The notes under the pieces: generated by a model
Told to the model about the DNA's origin: nothing
Seen by the model: only the letters and a program-made list of their open reading frames with translations
Databases searched by the model: none
Part shown: positions 1 to 11,290 of the stretch, one piece after another
Position numbering within the stretch: position 1 is the stretch's first letter
How the letters are laid out: each line of letters begins with the position of its first letter
Translations under genes and position numbers: made by a program
Source: Hemerocallis citrina
Lineage: Eukaryota; Streptophyta; Magnoliopsida; Asparagales; Asphodelaceae
Direction of reading: 5' to 3'
NCBI GenBank assembly: GCA_017893485.1
Contig: CM030367.1
Span: 144,883,767 to 144,947,766, forward strand
DNA length: 64,000 nt

Positions 1-624
1 TTGTGAGTTCTTTGGGGAAACTGAATAGGAGAACCTGTATACCTGTTCCGTTGAACTCTGATCGTCGCTCCCGCCGTGCACCTGCAAAAAGTGCGAGACA
101 CCGGGGTTGTTCCCGGCGATGCACCCTCCGACGCTCAAGTCAGTAACCAGAAATGATTATGAAAGAGCGTTTAACTAGAGAAAGATTGATTACCTGTTAA
201 TGGAGATGGGTGGGGGGTATTTATAGGCGTCTTAGAGAACAATTTAGGAATGTAATCCGCGTAATCTGATATGGAATAATCTCCTTGTAAACAGATTGGG
301 AAAGTCATCTGATAAGGTATATTCTGGTAATCAGATAAGGAATTTTAATCCCTAAATCCCAGTGTAAAGATTGACGTGAATCATGGCCGTTGATTTAGAT
401 CTAATCAGGGACCTTGATTGTGTCTTGCTGGATCGAGTTGGCAGCGGGTTGAAACCCGTGCCCAGCTGTGGTGGATCCGTTTGCGGGTTATCGGATCTGT
501 GAGAAGGAGACCCAGTACCCGCTTCGGACCCGTTTGCATGTGAAATTACCGTCTCGTCCCTGAGCTGTAGGATTCGTGCCCCATTTGGACGGTCTCGATT
601 GAACCCCTTGTTTTGACCATATCA
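1..624 (-). repeat. Partial Tat-type LTR, cut by the window edge
   Basis: This stretch matches the 659-bp LTRs of the element at 40073-53761 and ends with the same ..CCATATCA terminus. About the first 40 bases of the LTR lie outside the window. Read on the - strand it starts TGATATGG and carries a TATA box (218-225 on +, TATTTATA), so the LTR is transcribed leftwards. The base after it (625) resumes in the middle of a chromovirus reverse transcriptase, so the LTR inserted into that gene. The expected 5-bp duplication would be GTTAA (625-629), but its partner is out of view. It may be a solo LTR or the end of a full element. Confidence 0.85.
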
Positions 625-3279
625 GTTAAGAAGAAGGATGGGTCAATGAGGATGTGCATTGATTATCGGGAGTTGAATAAGGTGACTATTCAGAACAAGT
701 ATCCGCTTCCACAGATTAATGATCTGTTCAATAGCCTTTGGGGAGCAGTTGTGTTTTCGAAGATTGATTTGAAATCAGGGTATCATCAAGTTCGAGTCAA
801 GGAGGAAGATGTGAGTACAACAGCTTTCAAGACTCATCATGGACTCTATGAGTTTTTGGTAATGCCATTCGGAGTGACGAATGCACCGGCAGTATTCATG
901 GATATGATGAATTGGATATTGTGGCCATTTATTGATTCCTTTGTGGTGGTCTTCATTGATGATATTTTGGTGTATTCGAAGTCGAAGGAGGAGCATTTTA
1001 TGCACTTGACAGAGGTGTTACAAAAGTTACAGGAGCATAACTTGTATGCCAAATTATCGAAGTGTGAGTTTTGGAAGTTTGAGGTAGCTTTTCTTCGTCA
1101 TATCATTTCTAAGGAGGGAGTGGCCACTGATCCTTAGAAGGTTGAAGCAGTAAAGAATTGGCCCAGGCCAACATCAGTGAAGGAAGTCAGGAGATTCATT
1201 CAAGGCTATACACAGATTACAATTCCTTTGACAAGGTTGACTCAGAAGAATGTGGCATTCACATGGACTGATAAGTGTGAGGCGAGTTTCCTTGAGTTAA
1301 AGGAGAGGTTGACGACTGCACCTATCATAGCTTTGCCACAAGATAGGATGGACTATGATATCTTCAGTGATGCATCTCTCAGAGATTTGGAGTGTGTCTT
1401 GATGCAGGAAGGCAAGGTTATTGCCTATGGTTCGAGGCAGTTGCATCCGCATGAGAAGAATTATCCGACGCATGATTTGGAGTTAGCAACTATTATCTTT
1501 GCCTTGAAGCAGTGAAGGCATTATGTATATGGTGAGAAGTTCAACATGTATACCGACCACAAGAGCCTGAAGTACATTTACCAACAGAAGGATCTAAATC
1601 TTCGGCAGAGAAGGTGGTTGGAAGTGTTGGAAGACATTCGTCCAATGATCAAGTATCATCTGGGCAAGGCGAATGTGATGGCCAATGGGCTTAGTTGGAA
1701 GAGCAGTTTGGCGAGCTTGATCACTACTCAGAGTGAGTTGGCAGCAGAGATTGATCAGGCAGGTATCGAGGTGGTACTGTAGGGTTTGGGAGCATCTTTG
1801 GCTCAGTTGAGGCGTAACCTTCTTTGAGAGAGCAGATTGTGGAAGGTCAGAAATCAGATGCAGAGATTCAGAAGATGTTGCAGCAAGTTTTCGATGGCAA
1901 GTTGTCAGAGTTCCGTGTCCAAGATGGAGTTCTATGGATGGGTGAGAGGTTGTGTGTTCCAGAGAATACAGATTTAAGGGAGAGTATCTTGCAGGAGGCA
2001 CACAGTACTTTGTTCTTAGTACATCCTGGAGGCACAAAAATATACAAGGACATCAAACAGCACTTTTGGTGGTCTGGTATGAAGAGGGATGTGGCAGATT
2101 TTGTGGTAAGGTGTCTGACTTTTCAGCAGATCAAAGCAGAAAATCAGAGACCTGGAGGTTTGTTGCAGACTTTGCCCATTTCAGAATGGAAGTGGGAGAA
2201 TATCAGCATGGATTTCATTACAGGTTTGACAAGGAGTGCGAAGGGCAATGACTCGATTTGGGTTATTGTTGACCGTTTGACCAAGTCAGCCCGGACTCCC
2301 ACGGGGGGCAGCAGTGGGGAATCTCAACTTCTGTCTATGAAGATTACTTGGTCGTTGGAGAAATTAGCAGAGCTCTATATTGATGATATTGTGAGGCTTC
2401 ATGGAGTTCCTCTGTTGATTGTGTCCGACAGGGATGTGAGGTTCACTTCGAGATTTTGGAAGAGTCTGCAAGCAGCTTTGGGTACCAGAACTGATTTCAG
2501 TATCGCTTTCCATCCGCAGACTGATGGTCAGGCTAAAATGGTGAATCGGGTATTGGAATATATGCTGAGGTTTTGTGTTATGGATTTCGGTGGTAGCTGA
2601 GAGAGATACTTGGCATTGGTTAAGTTTGCTTATAACAACAGTTACCAAGCGAGTATCGGGATGGTTCCGTACGAAGCTCTATACGGGAGAAAGTGCAGGA
2701 CACCTGTTTGTTTGTATGAGGTTGGCGAGAGGCAGATGTTTGGGCCCGAGATTGTGCAGCAAACATCGGAGAAGATTGAGTTGATTCGCAAGAGGTTGGT
2801 TGAGGCTCAGAGTCGGCAGAAGAGTTATGCAGACACTCCAAGAAGGGATTGGAGTTTGAGGTTGGGGGTGCAGTCTTTCTCAAGGTATCTCTGACTAAAG
2901 GAGTGATCAGGTTTAGTAAAGGAGGCAAGTTGGTGCCAAGGTATATTGGGCCATACAGGATTTTGGGGCAGATTGGTAAAACGGCATATAGGTTGGAGCT
3001 TCCGAAGGAGTTGGCACAGGTGCATGATGTGTCCATGTGTCGTTGTTGAGGAAGTATGTGCCGGATCAGAGTCATCGGTTGGTAGAAGTGCCTGAAGGTC
3101 TACAGGTGAACTTGAGTTACAAGGAGCAGCCTGTGAAAATTGTTGACCGTAGGGAGAAGGTTTTAAGGAGCAAGGTGATACTGATGGTCAAGATGTTGTG
3201 GAGGAACTAGCAGTTCGAGGAGGCTACTTGGGAGCCGGAGGAACGCATGCAGAAGAATTTTCCTGAGCTTTTTCTATGA
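625..3279 (+). pseudogene. Chromovirus pol remnant (RT, RNase H, integrase, chromodomain)
   Basis: The readable order is RT starting at [19 protein letters not shown] with the catalytic FIDD motif ([10 protein letters not shown]), RNase H (TDHKSLKY), an integrase zinc region and core, then a C-terminal chromodomain-like tail ending ATWEPEERMQKNFPELF at 3279. The chromodomain tail and the RT type place it among Ty3/gypsy chromoviruses of the Tekay/Del kind. The frame is broken by stops at 1135 (TAG), 1513 (TGA where Trp is usual), 1780 (TAG), about 1825 and 2598 (TGA where Trp is usual), plus frameshifts after about 2860. The third integrase catalytic residue, usually Glu in a GQSER-like motif, reads Lys (GQAKM near 2533). 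The gene is dead. Its N-terminal half, protease and gag are absent because the LTR at 1-624 interrupts it. Confidence 0.9.
2289..2324 (+). other. Short rRNA-like insert in integrase (probably mitochondrial rrn18)
   Basis: Thirty-six bases here read like the universally conserved small-subunit rRNA block around E. coli position 340 (ACTCC.ACGGG.GGCAGCAG). The variant CCCACGGGGGG followed by AATCT is what I recall of plant mitochondrial 18S rRNA rather than plastid 16S. It adds about 33-34 bases between TKSA and the usual FLP..MK segment of the integrase, without changing frame downstream. It is filler DNA in a dead transposon, not an rRNA gene. The rRNA match is recalled from memory, not searched. 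Confidence 0.7.
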
Positions 3280-3464
3280 TTGTATTCTTTTATATGATGG
3301 CACTCTTTGAGTTGAGTTGCAATTATTTTGTTAGATTATGTTCTCTTGTGTAATTGTATTTCTTAAACTGTGTTTCCATTTATGAGATTTCAATTCCTTT
3401 TGCTTACTTTTGTTTGGACCCTACTAGTAGTAGTTCTGAGGACAGAACTATTCTAAGGAGAAAG
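3280..3464 (+). other. Chromovirus 3' untranslated region and polypurine tract
   Basis: A non-coding stretch between the chromodomain stop and the 3' LTR. It ends in the purine-rich AAGGAGAAAG (about 3455-3464) directly before the LTR start, as expected of a plus-strand polypurine tract. Confidence 0.7.
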
Positions 3465-4092
3465 TGATGTAATACCCCAGATTTTTTTAAATAATGTTTT
3501 TAAGATTAAAAAATAAATTAAAATATTTTTTGGTGATTTAACAAAGATTTTCTGAAATTTACTTTTTTTACACGTGCAAAACACGTGCCAATATTTTCTT
3601 GGGAAGTTCAAAGTCAAAATTTATTTTGGGGAAACACATTATTTATTATTAGATATTATTTTTGAATTTTCTGGACTTTTCTGATAATTATTGGACCTAT
3701 TTGCAAATATTACAAAAAGAAGGACTTTTGTGCAAAATTACCACTTAGAGTAAAAACCCCAGATTTTTGGATTTTTGGGCTTTGCATGAAGCCTATTCCA
3801 ATCATAGGTAAAGATTTTAATTTTTGTTTTAATAAATTTGGTTTATTTTGCAAGTTTTGATAAAGAATGGTCTTTTTGCAAAATTGCCACTTAGAGGGGC
3901 AAAAATGTAATTTCATTTTCTGGATTTTCAGAACAGTGCCGGTTGGTTATAGGGTATTTGTTTTTTTTTTAAATCTCAAATAACTTGGTTTTATTTAACT
4001 TTCAAGTGTAAGGATTTATATATGTAAAGATATATTTAAAGGATGTATTTTACAAATCTATTCAAAACCCTAGATACTCTTAATTTCCGGCC

Positions 4093-4099
4093 TATATAG
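4093..4099 (+). promoter_or_regulatory. TATA box of the chromovirus LTR
   Basis: TATATAG in a CCTATATAGGG context, followed by a mixed leader and, near 4248, a possible splice donor (AAGGTGAGT). This is the likely U3/R promoter of the decayed element. Confidence 0.5.
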
Positions 4100-4557
4100 G
4101 GTGGAGTGCAGTCGTCTCTTCGCTGCAAAACATAAAGGAATTTCTTATTATTATTTTCTTAGAGTTTTAAAGCGAGGATCTTGGTTTTCTTACGAAATGA
4201 GTGATTTTTCTTATTTCTTTATCATCTTCGGTTGATTCTTCAATAAGGTGAGTGGCTTGTGTTTATTTTCCTATTGTTCTAAGCATGTTGTATGTGATGA
4301 TTTATCTATTAGAAAGTATGTTAGATGATGGTATGAAGATATAATGAGTTTTGATGAGTAGAATTAAAAAGTGAATCTTTTCATAAAACTACACTATTGA
4401 TGATTTAAACCCTAAATTGATGATTTGAGATTGTTAAAGGACCCAATAGAAATCACAGGTAGGTTGTTTATTTTTTGCATAATCTTGCTGATTTGAACCA
4501 GATATTATGAGATTACATGATGTTATTGCAAAGTGATCAAAAGCTACGCTTATTGTG

Positions 4558-4559
<2 letters not shown>

Positions 4560-4598
<39 letters not shown>
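4560..4598. repeat. (AT)n microsatellite
   Basis: An uninterrupted AT dinucleotide run of about 19-20 units inside the chromovirus LTR. Confidence 0.95.
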
Positions 4599-4600
<2 letters not shown>

Positions 4601-5314
4601 TCTGTTTGGTTTTGATGAATAAAGAACTTGACTAGAAACATGTAGTGAATGTATATATCCCTTGGGTAACTGATGTAAGTGATTGGGTTTGTGCATAACC
4701 AGTTGTGAAAAGGTTTAATGGATTAAAAAGATCAAATTTTGAAGCAAAAGAGAAGGGAGTGTGTTTTCGGGTCTGTCTGTGTGCAGGCCCAATTTTGGTT
4801 TTGTGGTTTTTGTAAAGTTTTCAAATTGATTCTTGATGGTTTTGATAATGAGATTTAATTTAACCCTGCTCTATTCCTACATACTTATTCTAAATGCTTA
4901 AACACTTATATACATTGATAATATACACATATACATGTACAAAAACCTAAATATTTCTGTTTTGAAGTCTGCCGAAATGGATTTGATTATTTTTAGCAAG
5001 ATTTGGTTGAGATCTGATTTGTTTTAGTGCTGGTATTAAATCCAAACATTTTTCTACTCCTAATTGATGTATTTTTTATTGTTTAAACTGATGCTTAATT
5101 ACCCTATATGCTACTTTGTTGATTTTGAAGAGATTTTTGTGAAAAACTACTCTTTTATGGATTTGATGATATTTTGATTGTTTTTATAAATCCTATACTT
5201 TATACAAGTTATATCCAACTATCTCAGGAATTTAGTTTTTACGAATTTGCATTTTTATAAAGTAAATCAATGTATTAGTAAAACATGCACAACTTTCAAA
5301 CTGCAGTCTGTGGG

Positions 5315-5515
5315 GATCGACAGTCGACTGTCACCATCCTTACTGATGGGTTCTTTGATTTTTTTGGATTTTCGCAGGACAGTCGACTGTCCATTTTCCA
5401 ACAGTCGATTGTCACTGTCCTGACTGATGGTTTTCTTGAGTTTTCGGATTTTTTTGCGGGACAACCGACTGGCCATTTTTCAACAGTCGACTGTCATTGC
5501 TCTGGCTGATGGATT
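5315..5515 (+). repeat. Minisatellite with CAGTCGACTG palindromes
   Basis: About two and a third copies of a unit of roughly 90-100 bp. Each holds one or two copies of the palindrome ACAGTCGACTGT or a one-base variant, followed by a T-rich segment with TGATGG. It lies inside the chromovirus LTR. The small ORFs that can be read here come from the repeat and are not genes. Confidence 0.75.
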
Positions 5516-6085
5516 TCTTGAGCTTTCTGGTGTTTTCTTTGAACATTTATTTTTTCAATATTATGGATTATTAATCTACTGCTTTAGATAAGGTTTTGTA
5601 TTTTACAAAGAGTCGTATTTTGTTTATATAGACTTCTAACTTATACTTCTATAACTTCATATAGTAATATATTTTCTTTAAAGTAATTGATGTTTTCTGA
5701 TATCCTACGACTTAAAAATATGATTCCTCTGTTATTTAATGGATTTAATATTTTATTTGAATTCTGAAATTTTATGAGTACATTAAATAAATTTGAATTT
5801 TATTGATTTAAGGGGTTCTCTTATTATAAACGCTTTGATGATGGATTTGTGAGTTTTATTGAAAGTTTTGGTATTGATGGTTGAGTTATGAGTCTTTAGA
5901 GTTTGAGTGGGGCCTTAGCTACCGGCGGTTGAGATTTTGGTTGTTGTTCAATTGAGTTAAGCTCGGTAGGGTACACCAACTCTAGGAGATTCGTAATTAA
6001 TTAATTAACTTAACAACTAAGGACAGGCACTAGATGGTGATATGATGAAATGAGAACATGGGTTATGGACCTCAGTATGGCTTGC

Positions 6086-6325
6086 AGTGTGAGATAATCT
6101 CCGGAATTATTGAGGTGTAAGTGAAATAGTCTCCGGAATTACCTGCGGTGTGGGATTGATCTCCGGAATTATCGGGGTCGAGGCAATGCTCATATGGTAT
6201 TCGTGTGATAAGGGGCCATAGCTTGCGGTGTAGGGTATTCTCGAAGATTCCCAGTTATGAGTGAAATAGTCTCCGGAATTATCTTTGGATAGAGTGTGAC
6301 CTCCGGAATTATCGGGGCGTGGGCT
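6086..6325 (+). repeat. CTCCGGAATTA short repeat cluster
   Basis: Five copies of CTCCGGAATTA(T/C) spaced 30-130 bp apart, interleaved with GTGAAATAGT and GCGGTGT segments, in the 3' part of the chromovirus LTR. Non-coding. Confidence 0.8.
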
Positions 6326-6664
6326 AATACTCACAATTTATTTATATCTCGTAGTAGTCATCGTAGTAGGATTAGTTGCATAACGAGAGATTAAACCCTA
6401 TTAAGTGAAGAACGTTAAGGGCTTGCACCGGACCTATGTAGAGTGGAATGTATAGAATCCGACAAGTATGCATTAGAGAGTCATCATATAGCATTGGTGT
6501 TTTCTTGACCTGGTTTTATGCATGTTGTTTTCCTGTTTTTTCTACACCTGACACTTAGTCTAGTTGCACTTGATGTTTTCATGTTTTATTTATTTTTATT
6601 TCTTATTTCATTTATTCTTGCTGTTCGTACATGTTGTTTATGACTCTATGCCTTACTTGTAATA

Positions 6665-9113
6665 TACATGGTTCAATTCATTAAATATGAAAAATATTGG
6701 GTTTATATGCAAAAACATAACAATACAGATTCTGGACAGCAGCATCTATTGGTACTCAAATTCACTTTTCCGTTGCTACGGGAATGCAAATCTGATTCCG
6801 TTAGAGATTATAAAAAGTAGACTCTCTACCGGTTTCATCGCATATTCACCTGATACATGATAGTTACAGATGTTAGGTCGATCAATCAATTTTTTACGGT
6901 TTTCATGCACAGTCTCGGTCTTGGAAATTATAACATGCCAGCATGGAAACAGTGAAAACTTACAGTCTATAAATCGGAGAGAATCCGTAAGATGTTCTAG
7001 AAACTAGACATAGTGTGCTACAATTTCTATGTACAAAGTTCTAAATTCCGATCAGAAACTGGGTCGAAACCTCTGTACAAACTCGGTCAAACGACAGGGC
7101 AGTATATTCGAATGTTCAATAATACGATAAATTTACGGTTCAAGTCTTATATCGATAACAACTGCATGATAAGAATACAATGAATCAAAAATATGATACG
7201 ATAAAGGAAATAATGTATCAATAATTAATCAATAATGAAATTCAATTAGCTACGATATTCAATTCAATTACTAATTGTCAGAATTCAATAAATGTTTCCT
7301 TGAACTATAACAATAAAAATGAGCTCAAGGGATGCTTGACTTTTAGATGACGACTATGAATGTGAAAGAATAACGGGACGAGAGTCCCGACATCTACACG
7401 TGCAAACTACGTACAGCAGCACACACATGCAACACAGCACGCGAGAGACAACAAGGTAGTAAAGCGGCAAGGGTGATCAACTGTCAATGTCGGGGTGTTG
7501 GTGTTCGGGCTCGAGGAGGGAACGACGAAAATCAGCAACAGCGGCACACAGGCAAGAACAGCAACAGCACACACAAGAACAGCAGCAACACACAGTAGAG
7601 CAACAACGACAACAGCTAGAAGCGGTGAAGACACAAGCAAGAGCGAACACAACAACAACAAGGGTGGCAAGGTGGCGGTGAGGCAAGGTGGAGGCTTGGC
7701 GACTTTGAGATAGCAGGAGGAAGGTGATGTTGTCGGTGGTCAGAGACAGGGGCGCTTGGGGGTGAGTCGAGAGGTGATGGCTGCAGCAATGGCGAGGTTG
7801 AGGTGCAAGGGCGTCGACTATGGCGGTGGGAGCCTGGGATGAGGAGTTGATGGGGGAATGGAGGAAGGAGGAGCAACTGGTGACACTACGGAAGTAGGGG
7901 TGAGATGGGGTGCAGCACAGTGGAGACGGAGGTGACTGTAGGTTTTGAGTGCGATGGAAGATGATGGCGAGGAGAAGGATGGCAGTGGTTGTCGAGCGCT
8001 GCGGTGGAGGAGGTGGCAAGATGGTGGCAGCATCGGGGCTTTGAGTGGCGGTGTTGAGGACAGTGCTGTCAGCAGTGGAGGCTACTGCGATGGTGGTGTG
8101 GGGTCGCGCGCATGCGCTAGTGGCCAAGGGTGAGCAGGGAGCCAATGGTAGCGAGGGGAGGCGACGAAAGCTACAAGGCAGACTGGAGGTTGAGGATGAA
8201 GAAGATGGCGATGGCAGCGCTTGATCGTGGTGGTTGCTAATTAACGTTGGTGGCAGGTTCGGTCGCGCACGAGCACGAGGGGGTAAGGAGATTGGTGGAG
8301 AAAGGCGATCAGGGTGCGACACTGCAAAGGTGGAGACGAGCAAGGGTGCTATGTTTAGAGCAGAGGAAGAAGAAGAAGAAGAAGAAGGAGAGGAAGAAGA
8401 AGAAGAAGAAGAAGAGAGAGAGAGAGGGAGAGAGAGAGAAAGAGAGAGTTTATAATAATATAATATATTAATATTATAATGGGTATTGATTATGGGGGTT
8501 ATTAGAAGAGATAATGGGCAGTAATTAGAAGAAAGTGGGTGCAGTTATGAGAGATGAGGGGATCTGATTGGGTTTGGATAGTGGGTTTTAAAATTTATGG
8601 TTTGGGTTAGGATCCAATAAGATTTGTTTATGGTTAAAAAGTGTGGGCTTTAGGTTTGAGCTTCACAAAATAAAATAAATAATTATAGAAGGGATAAAAG
8701 GTTGGGCTTCAATCAATAATAAGATAATAAAATAATATGGATTAGGGATTAAATATGGTTTGCCAAATACATAATTTAGACAAATTATAGAATGGACCTG
8801 GATTGGGCTTAAGTTCAAAATTAATAAATCAAATAATATTTTATAGAATAGTTTCAAATTAATTAAAATAATCAAATAATAACAATAGACCTGATATGGG
8901 TTATAAATAATTAAAATTAGAAAAGAATAAAATTTCTACAATTAATGTATATAATCATTTGAAAATAACTACAAATACAATTGATGTTTAAAATTGACTT
9001 TAATAGAAAGTCCAAGATGAATAAAAACGAATTTGAGAGCGGAAAAGAATTTATAAGGAATTTGAATACAAAAAATACATAGAAAATATGTATAGACGGA
9101 AATGGAGGTTGCA
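6665..9113 (-). repeat. Truncated LTR of the long-LTR (LARD-like) family
   Basis: It aligns with the right-hand 2.5 kb of the LTR at 23938-27565: the same CTACGGGAA motif near 6778, the same G-rich block (about 7470-8340) and the same right terminus (GGAGGTTGCA here, GGAGGTTACA there). On the - strand it therefore starts TGCAACCTCC. The first kilobase of the LTR (its 3' end on the - strand) is missing. The C-rich antisense reading frames at 7407-8343 come from simple-sequence composition and are not treated as genes. Confidence 0.75.
8359..8447 (+). repeat. (GAA)n / (GA)n microsatellite
   Basis: A run of GAA/GAAG repeats turning into GA repeats, inside the LTR remnant. Confidence 0.9.
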
Positions 9114-9377
9114 TTCGTCTAGACTCTTTCCTTTCTTATTTTATAAGTGGATTTTTCTGCTAATGAATCTACCTCCACTGGTTATTTCTCCACTCGTATG
9201 CTCCCATCAAGGGTATACCCTAGTTGGTGTCAACACAGAGGCACCATCCTCTGCACGAAATCCACCAATTTCGAGACACTCTCCACCTTTTGATGATATT
9301 CGAACGTCGCAGTCTCGTGTAAGAGATTCTAGTGGTGGCGAACTATTGACGAAGTCCGAGAAAGATCCACCATCCGA
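9114..9377. other. Unassigned segment
   Basis: It lies between the end of the LTR remnant and an integrase fragment. One reading frame is open on + through it and into the integrase fragment, but I recognise no domain. It may be part of an older insertion. Confidence 0.3.
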
Positions 9378-9583
9378 CGAGTCATATATCAGCAGCGAAT
9401 TGAGAGGTTATACAACAAGAAAGTCTGTCCGACCATTATTAAGGAAGGTGACATTGTTGTCAGAAAGCTCGCAATTTCCCAGCCCGCAGCCGGAGGCAAG
9501 CTAGCCCCCAATTGGGAAGTCCCATATAAGGCCTCCCAAGTGGTACGTCCTGGTACGTACCGACTCGAAGACCTGGGGGGCTG
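9378..9583 (+). pseudogene. Inverted C-terminal piece of the Tat1 integrase
   Basis: On + this reads QQRIERLYNKKVCPT, then EGDIVVRKLA, APNWEVPYKA and GTYRLEDLGG. This is the C-terminal domain of a Tat integrase (compare KEGDLVLRKLA in the element at 47.8 kb). The rest of the same integrase, just to the right, reads on the - strand and stops at NLDLIDE. The two halves are therefore in opposite orientation and meet near 9583-9600, a small inversion or fold-back rearrangement. Confidence 0.8.
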
Positions 9584-9599
9584 GGTAATCAAGAGGCCT

Positions 9600-10720
9600 T
9601 CGTCGATGAGGTCCAGGTTCGCCCTGAGGTCTCTCGAGTTTGATCTCTCATCGAAGCCCATGTACCTAGGCGAGGGGAGACCGACCTCCGGAGGAATGAC
9701 CGCCTCGATCCCGTATACTAGGTTGAACGGGGACTCACCGGTCGAGAATTTGTTAGTAGTACGGTGTGACCAAAGGACACTCGATAACTCCTCGACTAAA
9801 AGACTCTTAGGGGATTGGTCCAGTTGTTTTTTGAGGTCGTCAAGAATTTGGCAGTTAGCATTTTTCACTTGGCTGTTCGATTGAGGATGGGAGATTGAAG
9901 AGAAGCACTGTTGAATTCCGAGGTCTTCACAAAACTTCTAAAAAAATTGCCGACGAACTGGGTTCCATTATTAGTGACTAGCACGCATGGGATCCCGAAT
10001 CGAATATGATGTGTTTCCAGAAGAATTGTTGGGCTTGAAGTTCTGTGATCGTGGTCAGGGATTTTGCCTCGACCCATTTGGTGAAGTAGTCGATGGCCAC
10101 AATGAGGAATCACCTTTGGCCCGTAGCCTTTGGAAAGGGACTGACCAGGTCCATCGCCCACATGGCAAAGGGGGTAGGGCTGGCGAGTGATTTTAGTTCG
10201 GCTTAGGGCGAGCGTCTGATGGGAGAGAACCTTTGGCAGGGGCCGCATCTTCTTACAAGGTCATCAGCGTCTTGTAACATAGTGGTCCAGTAGTAGCCGT
10301 GATTGAGCGCTTTTTTTCCAGCGACCTGCTGCCCATCTGACAACCCCCAATTCCTTCGTGTAACTCCTCCAGTGCATACTGAACTTCATCCGGTTTCAGA
10401 CAACGGAGATAAGGTCTTCCGTCAGTCTTGGTGTAGGAGCGCTTGAAGAGCACGTCCTCAATTAGGTCGAACCTTTTAGACCAGATCCTTGTAGTCCGTG
10501 CCGCGGCACCGTCCAATGGTAGCTCGCCGTAGGTCAAGAACTTCAGTATAGGATCCATCCATGTCTCGGTTTGTTCAACGGAGAGGAGGCATAGGAGTTC
10601 AGGTTCTTCGATGCTGGGTTTGAGGACGACCTCAACTAGGATAGTGCGGTCTAATCCTCCGAGGGATGACGATGCGAGTTTGAAAAAGGAGTCGGCGTGA
10701 CTATTTTGTTCTCTTGGGAT
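9600..10720 (-). pseudogene. Tat1 pol fragment: RNase H tail and integrase
   Basis: On the - strand this starts with the end of the second RNase H (RIPREQNSHADSFFKLASS). A linker with KRSYTKTDGRPYLRCL and the zinc-binding region (ELHEGIGG) follow, then the integrase core with VTNNGTQF where VTDNGTQF is usual, so the second catalytic Asp is changed to Asn. It ends in FSTGESPFNLVYGIEAVIPPE. Frames change at about 10250 and 9866. It is not functional. Confidence 0.85.
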
Positions 10721-10730
10721 CCGGCGGTCT

Positions 10731-11290
10731 TCGGTATATCTAGAGGGAACATTCTGATCTGGTTGTAGCCTGAAAAGGCATCCATGAAGCTCAATAGCTC
10801 GTGCCCCGATGTTGCATTGATCAGGGCGTCGATGTTTGGAAGAGAGAATGGATCTTTCGGGGAGGCCTTGTTGAGGTTTGTTAAATCAATGCAGATTCTC
10901 CATTTTCCGTTCGTCTTCTTCACCATTATGACATTGGCCAGCCACTCCGGATAGCTAACTTCATGTATGAACTGTGCTGAGAAGAGCTTACCCACTTCTT
11001 CCCTCACTGCCTGCTGCCTGTCAAGGGCGAACTCACGTCGCTTCTGCTGGACCGGCTTTGAGTCCGAGTGGATGCTTAGCTTGTGCATTATGATGTCTTC
11101 GGAAATCCCAGGCATGTCGGACGACATCCAGGCGAAGAGGTCGACATTCCGACAAATACATTCGATGATTGACAGCTTCAGGTCTAGGGTCAGAGATTGG
11201 CTTACCCGAACCATTTGAATTTGTCTCCTTCGGAGGAGGATACCTCCTCCAGTACGTCTACGGGCTCCGATCCTCTGTCGGATAGGAGGT
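10731..11290 (-). pseudogene. Tat1 reverse transcriptase, N-terminal part
   Basis: It reads the connecting region (CRNVDLFAWMSSDMPGI), then HEVSYPEWLANVIMVKK, WRICIDLTNLNKASPKD and SFMDAFSGYNQIRM up to DIPKT. There the RT breaks off and the sequence jumps to the end of RNase H. The palm with the catalytic YVDD motif and most of RNase H are gone. Compared with the element at 47-54 kb about 1.3 kb is missing. This copy keeps the RT N-terminal part that the younger element has lost. Confidence 0.85.

Larger units (their letters stand above)
3465..6664 (+). repeat. 3' LTR of the chromovirus (right end uncertain)
   Basis: It starts TGATGTAATACCCCAG just after the polypurine tract; TGTAAyACCCC is the usual LTR start in Tekay/Del-type chromoviruses. 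A TATA box (TATATAG, 4093-4099) lies about 0.6 kb in, with a plausible start and leader after it. It is AT-rich and has no coding region. It contains an (AT)n run, a palindromic minisatellite (5315-5515) and a CTCCGGAATTA repeat (6086-6325). No terminal ..CA plus target duplication could be found. Near 6665 the sequence passes into another LTR family, so the right end is probably truncated. Confidence 0.65.

Noticed and set aside
2289..2324. A real rRNA gene
   Set aside because: Only about 36 bases match; the flanks are integrase.
7477..8343. 288-codon - strand Ser/Pro/Cys-rich frame
   Set aside because: Low-complexity composition in an LTR block; the counterpart frames in the two sister LTRs do not correspond.
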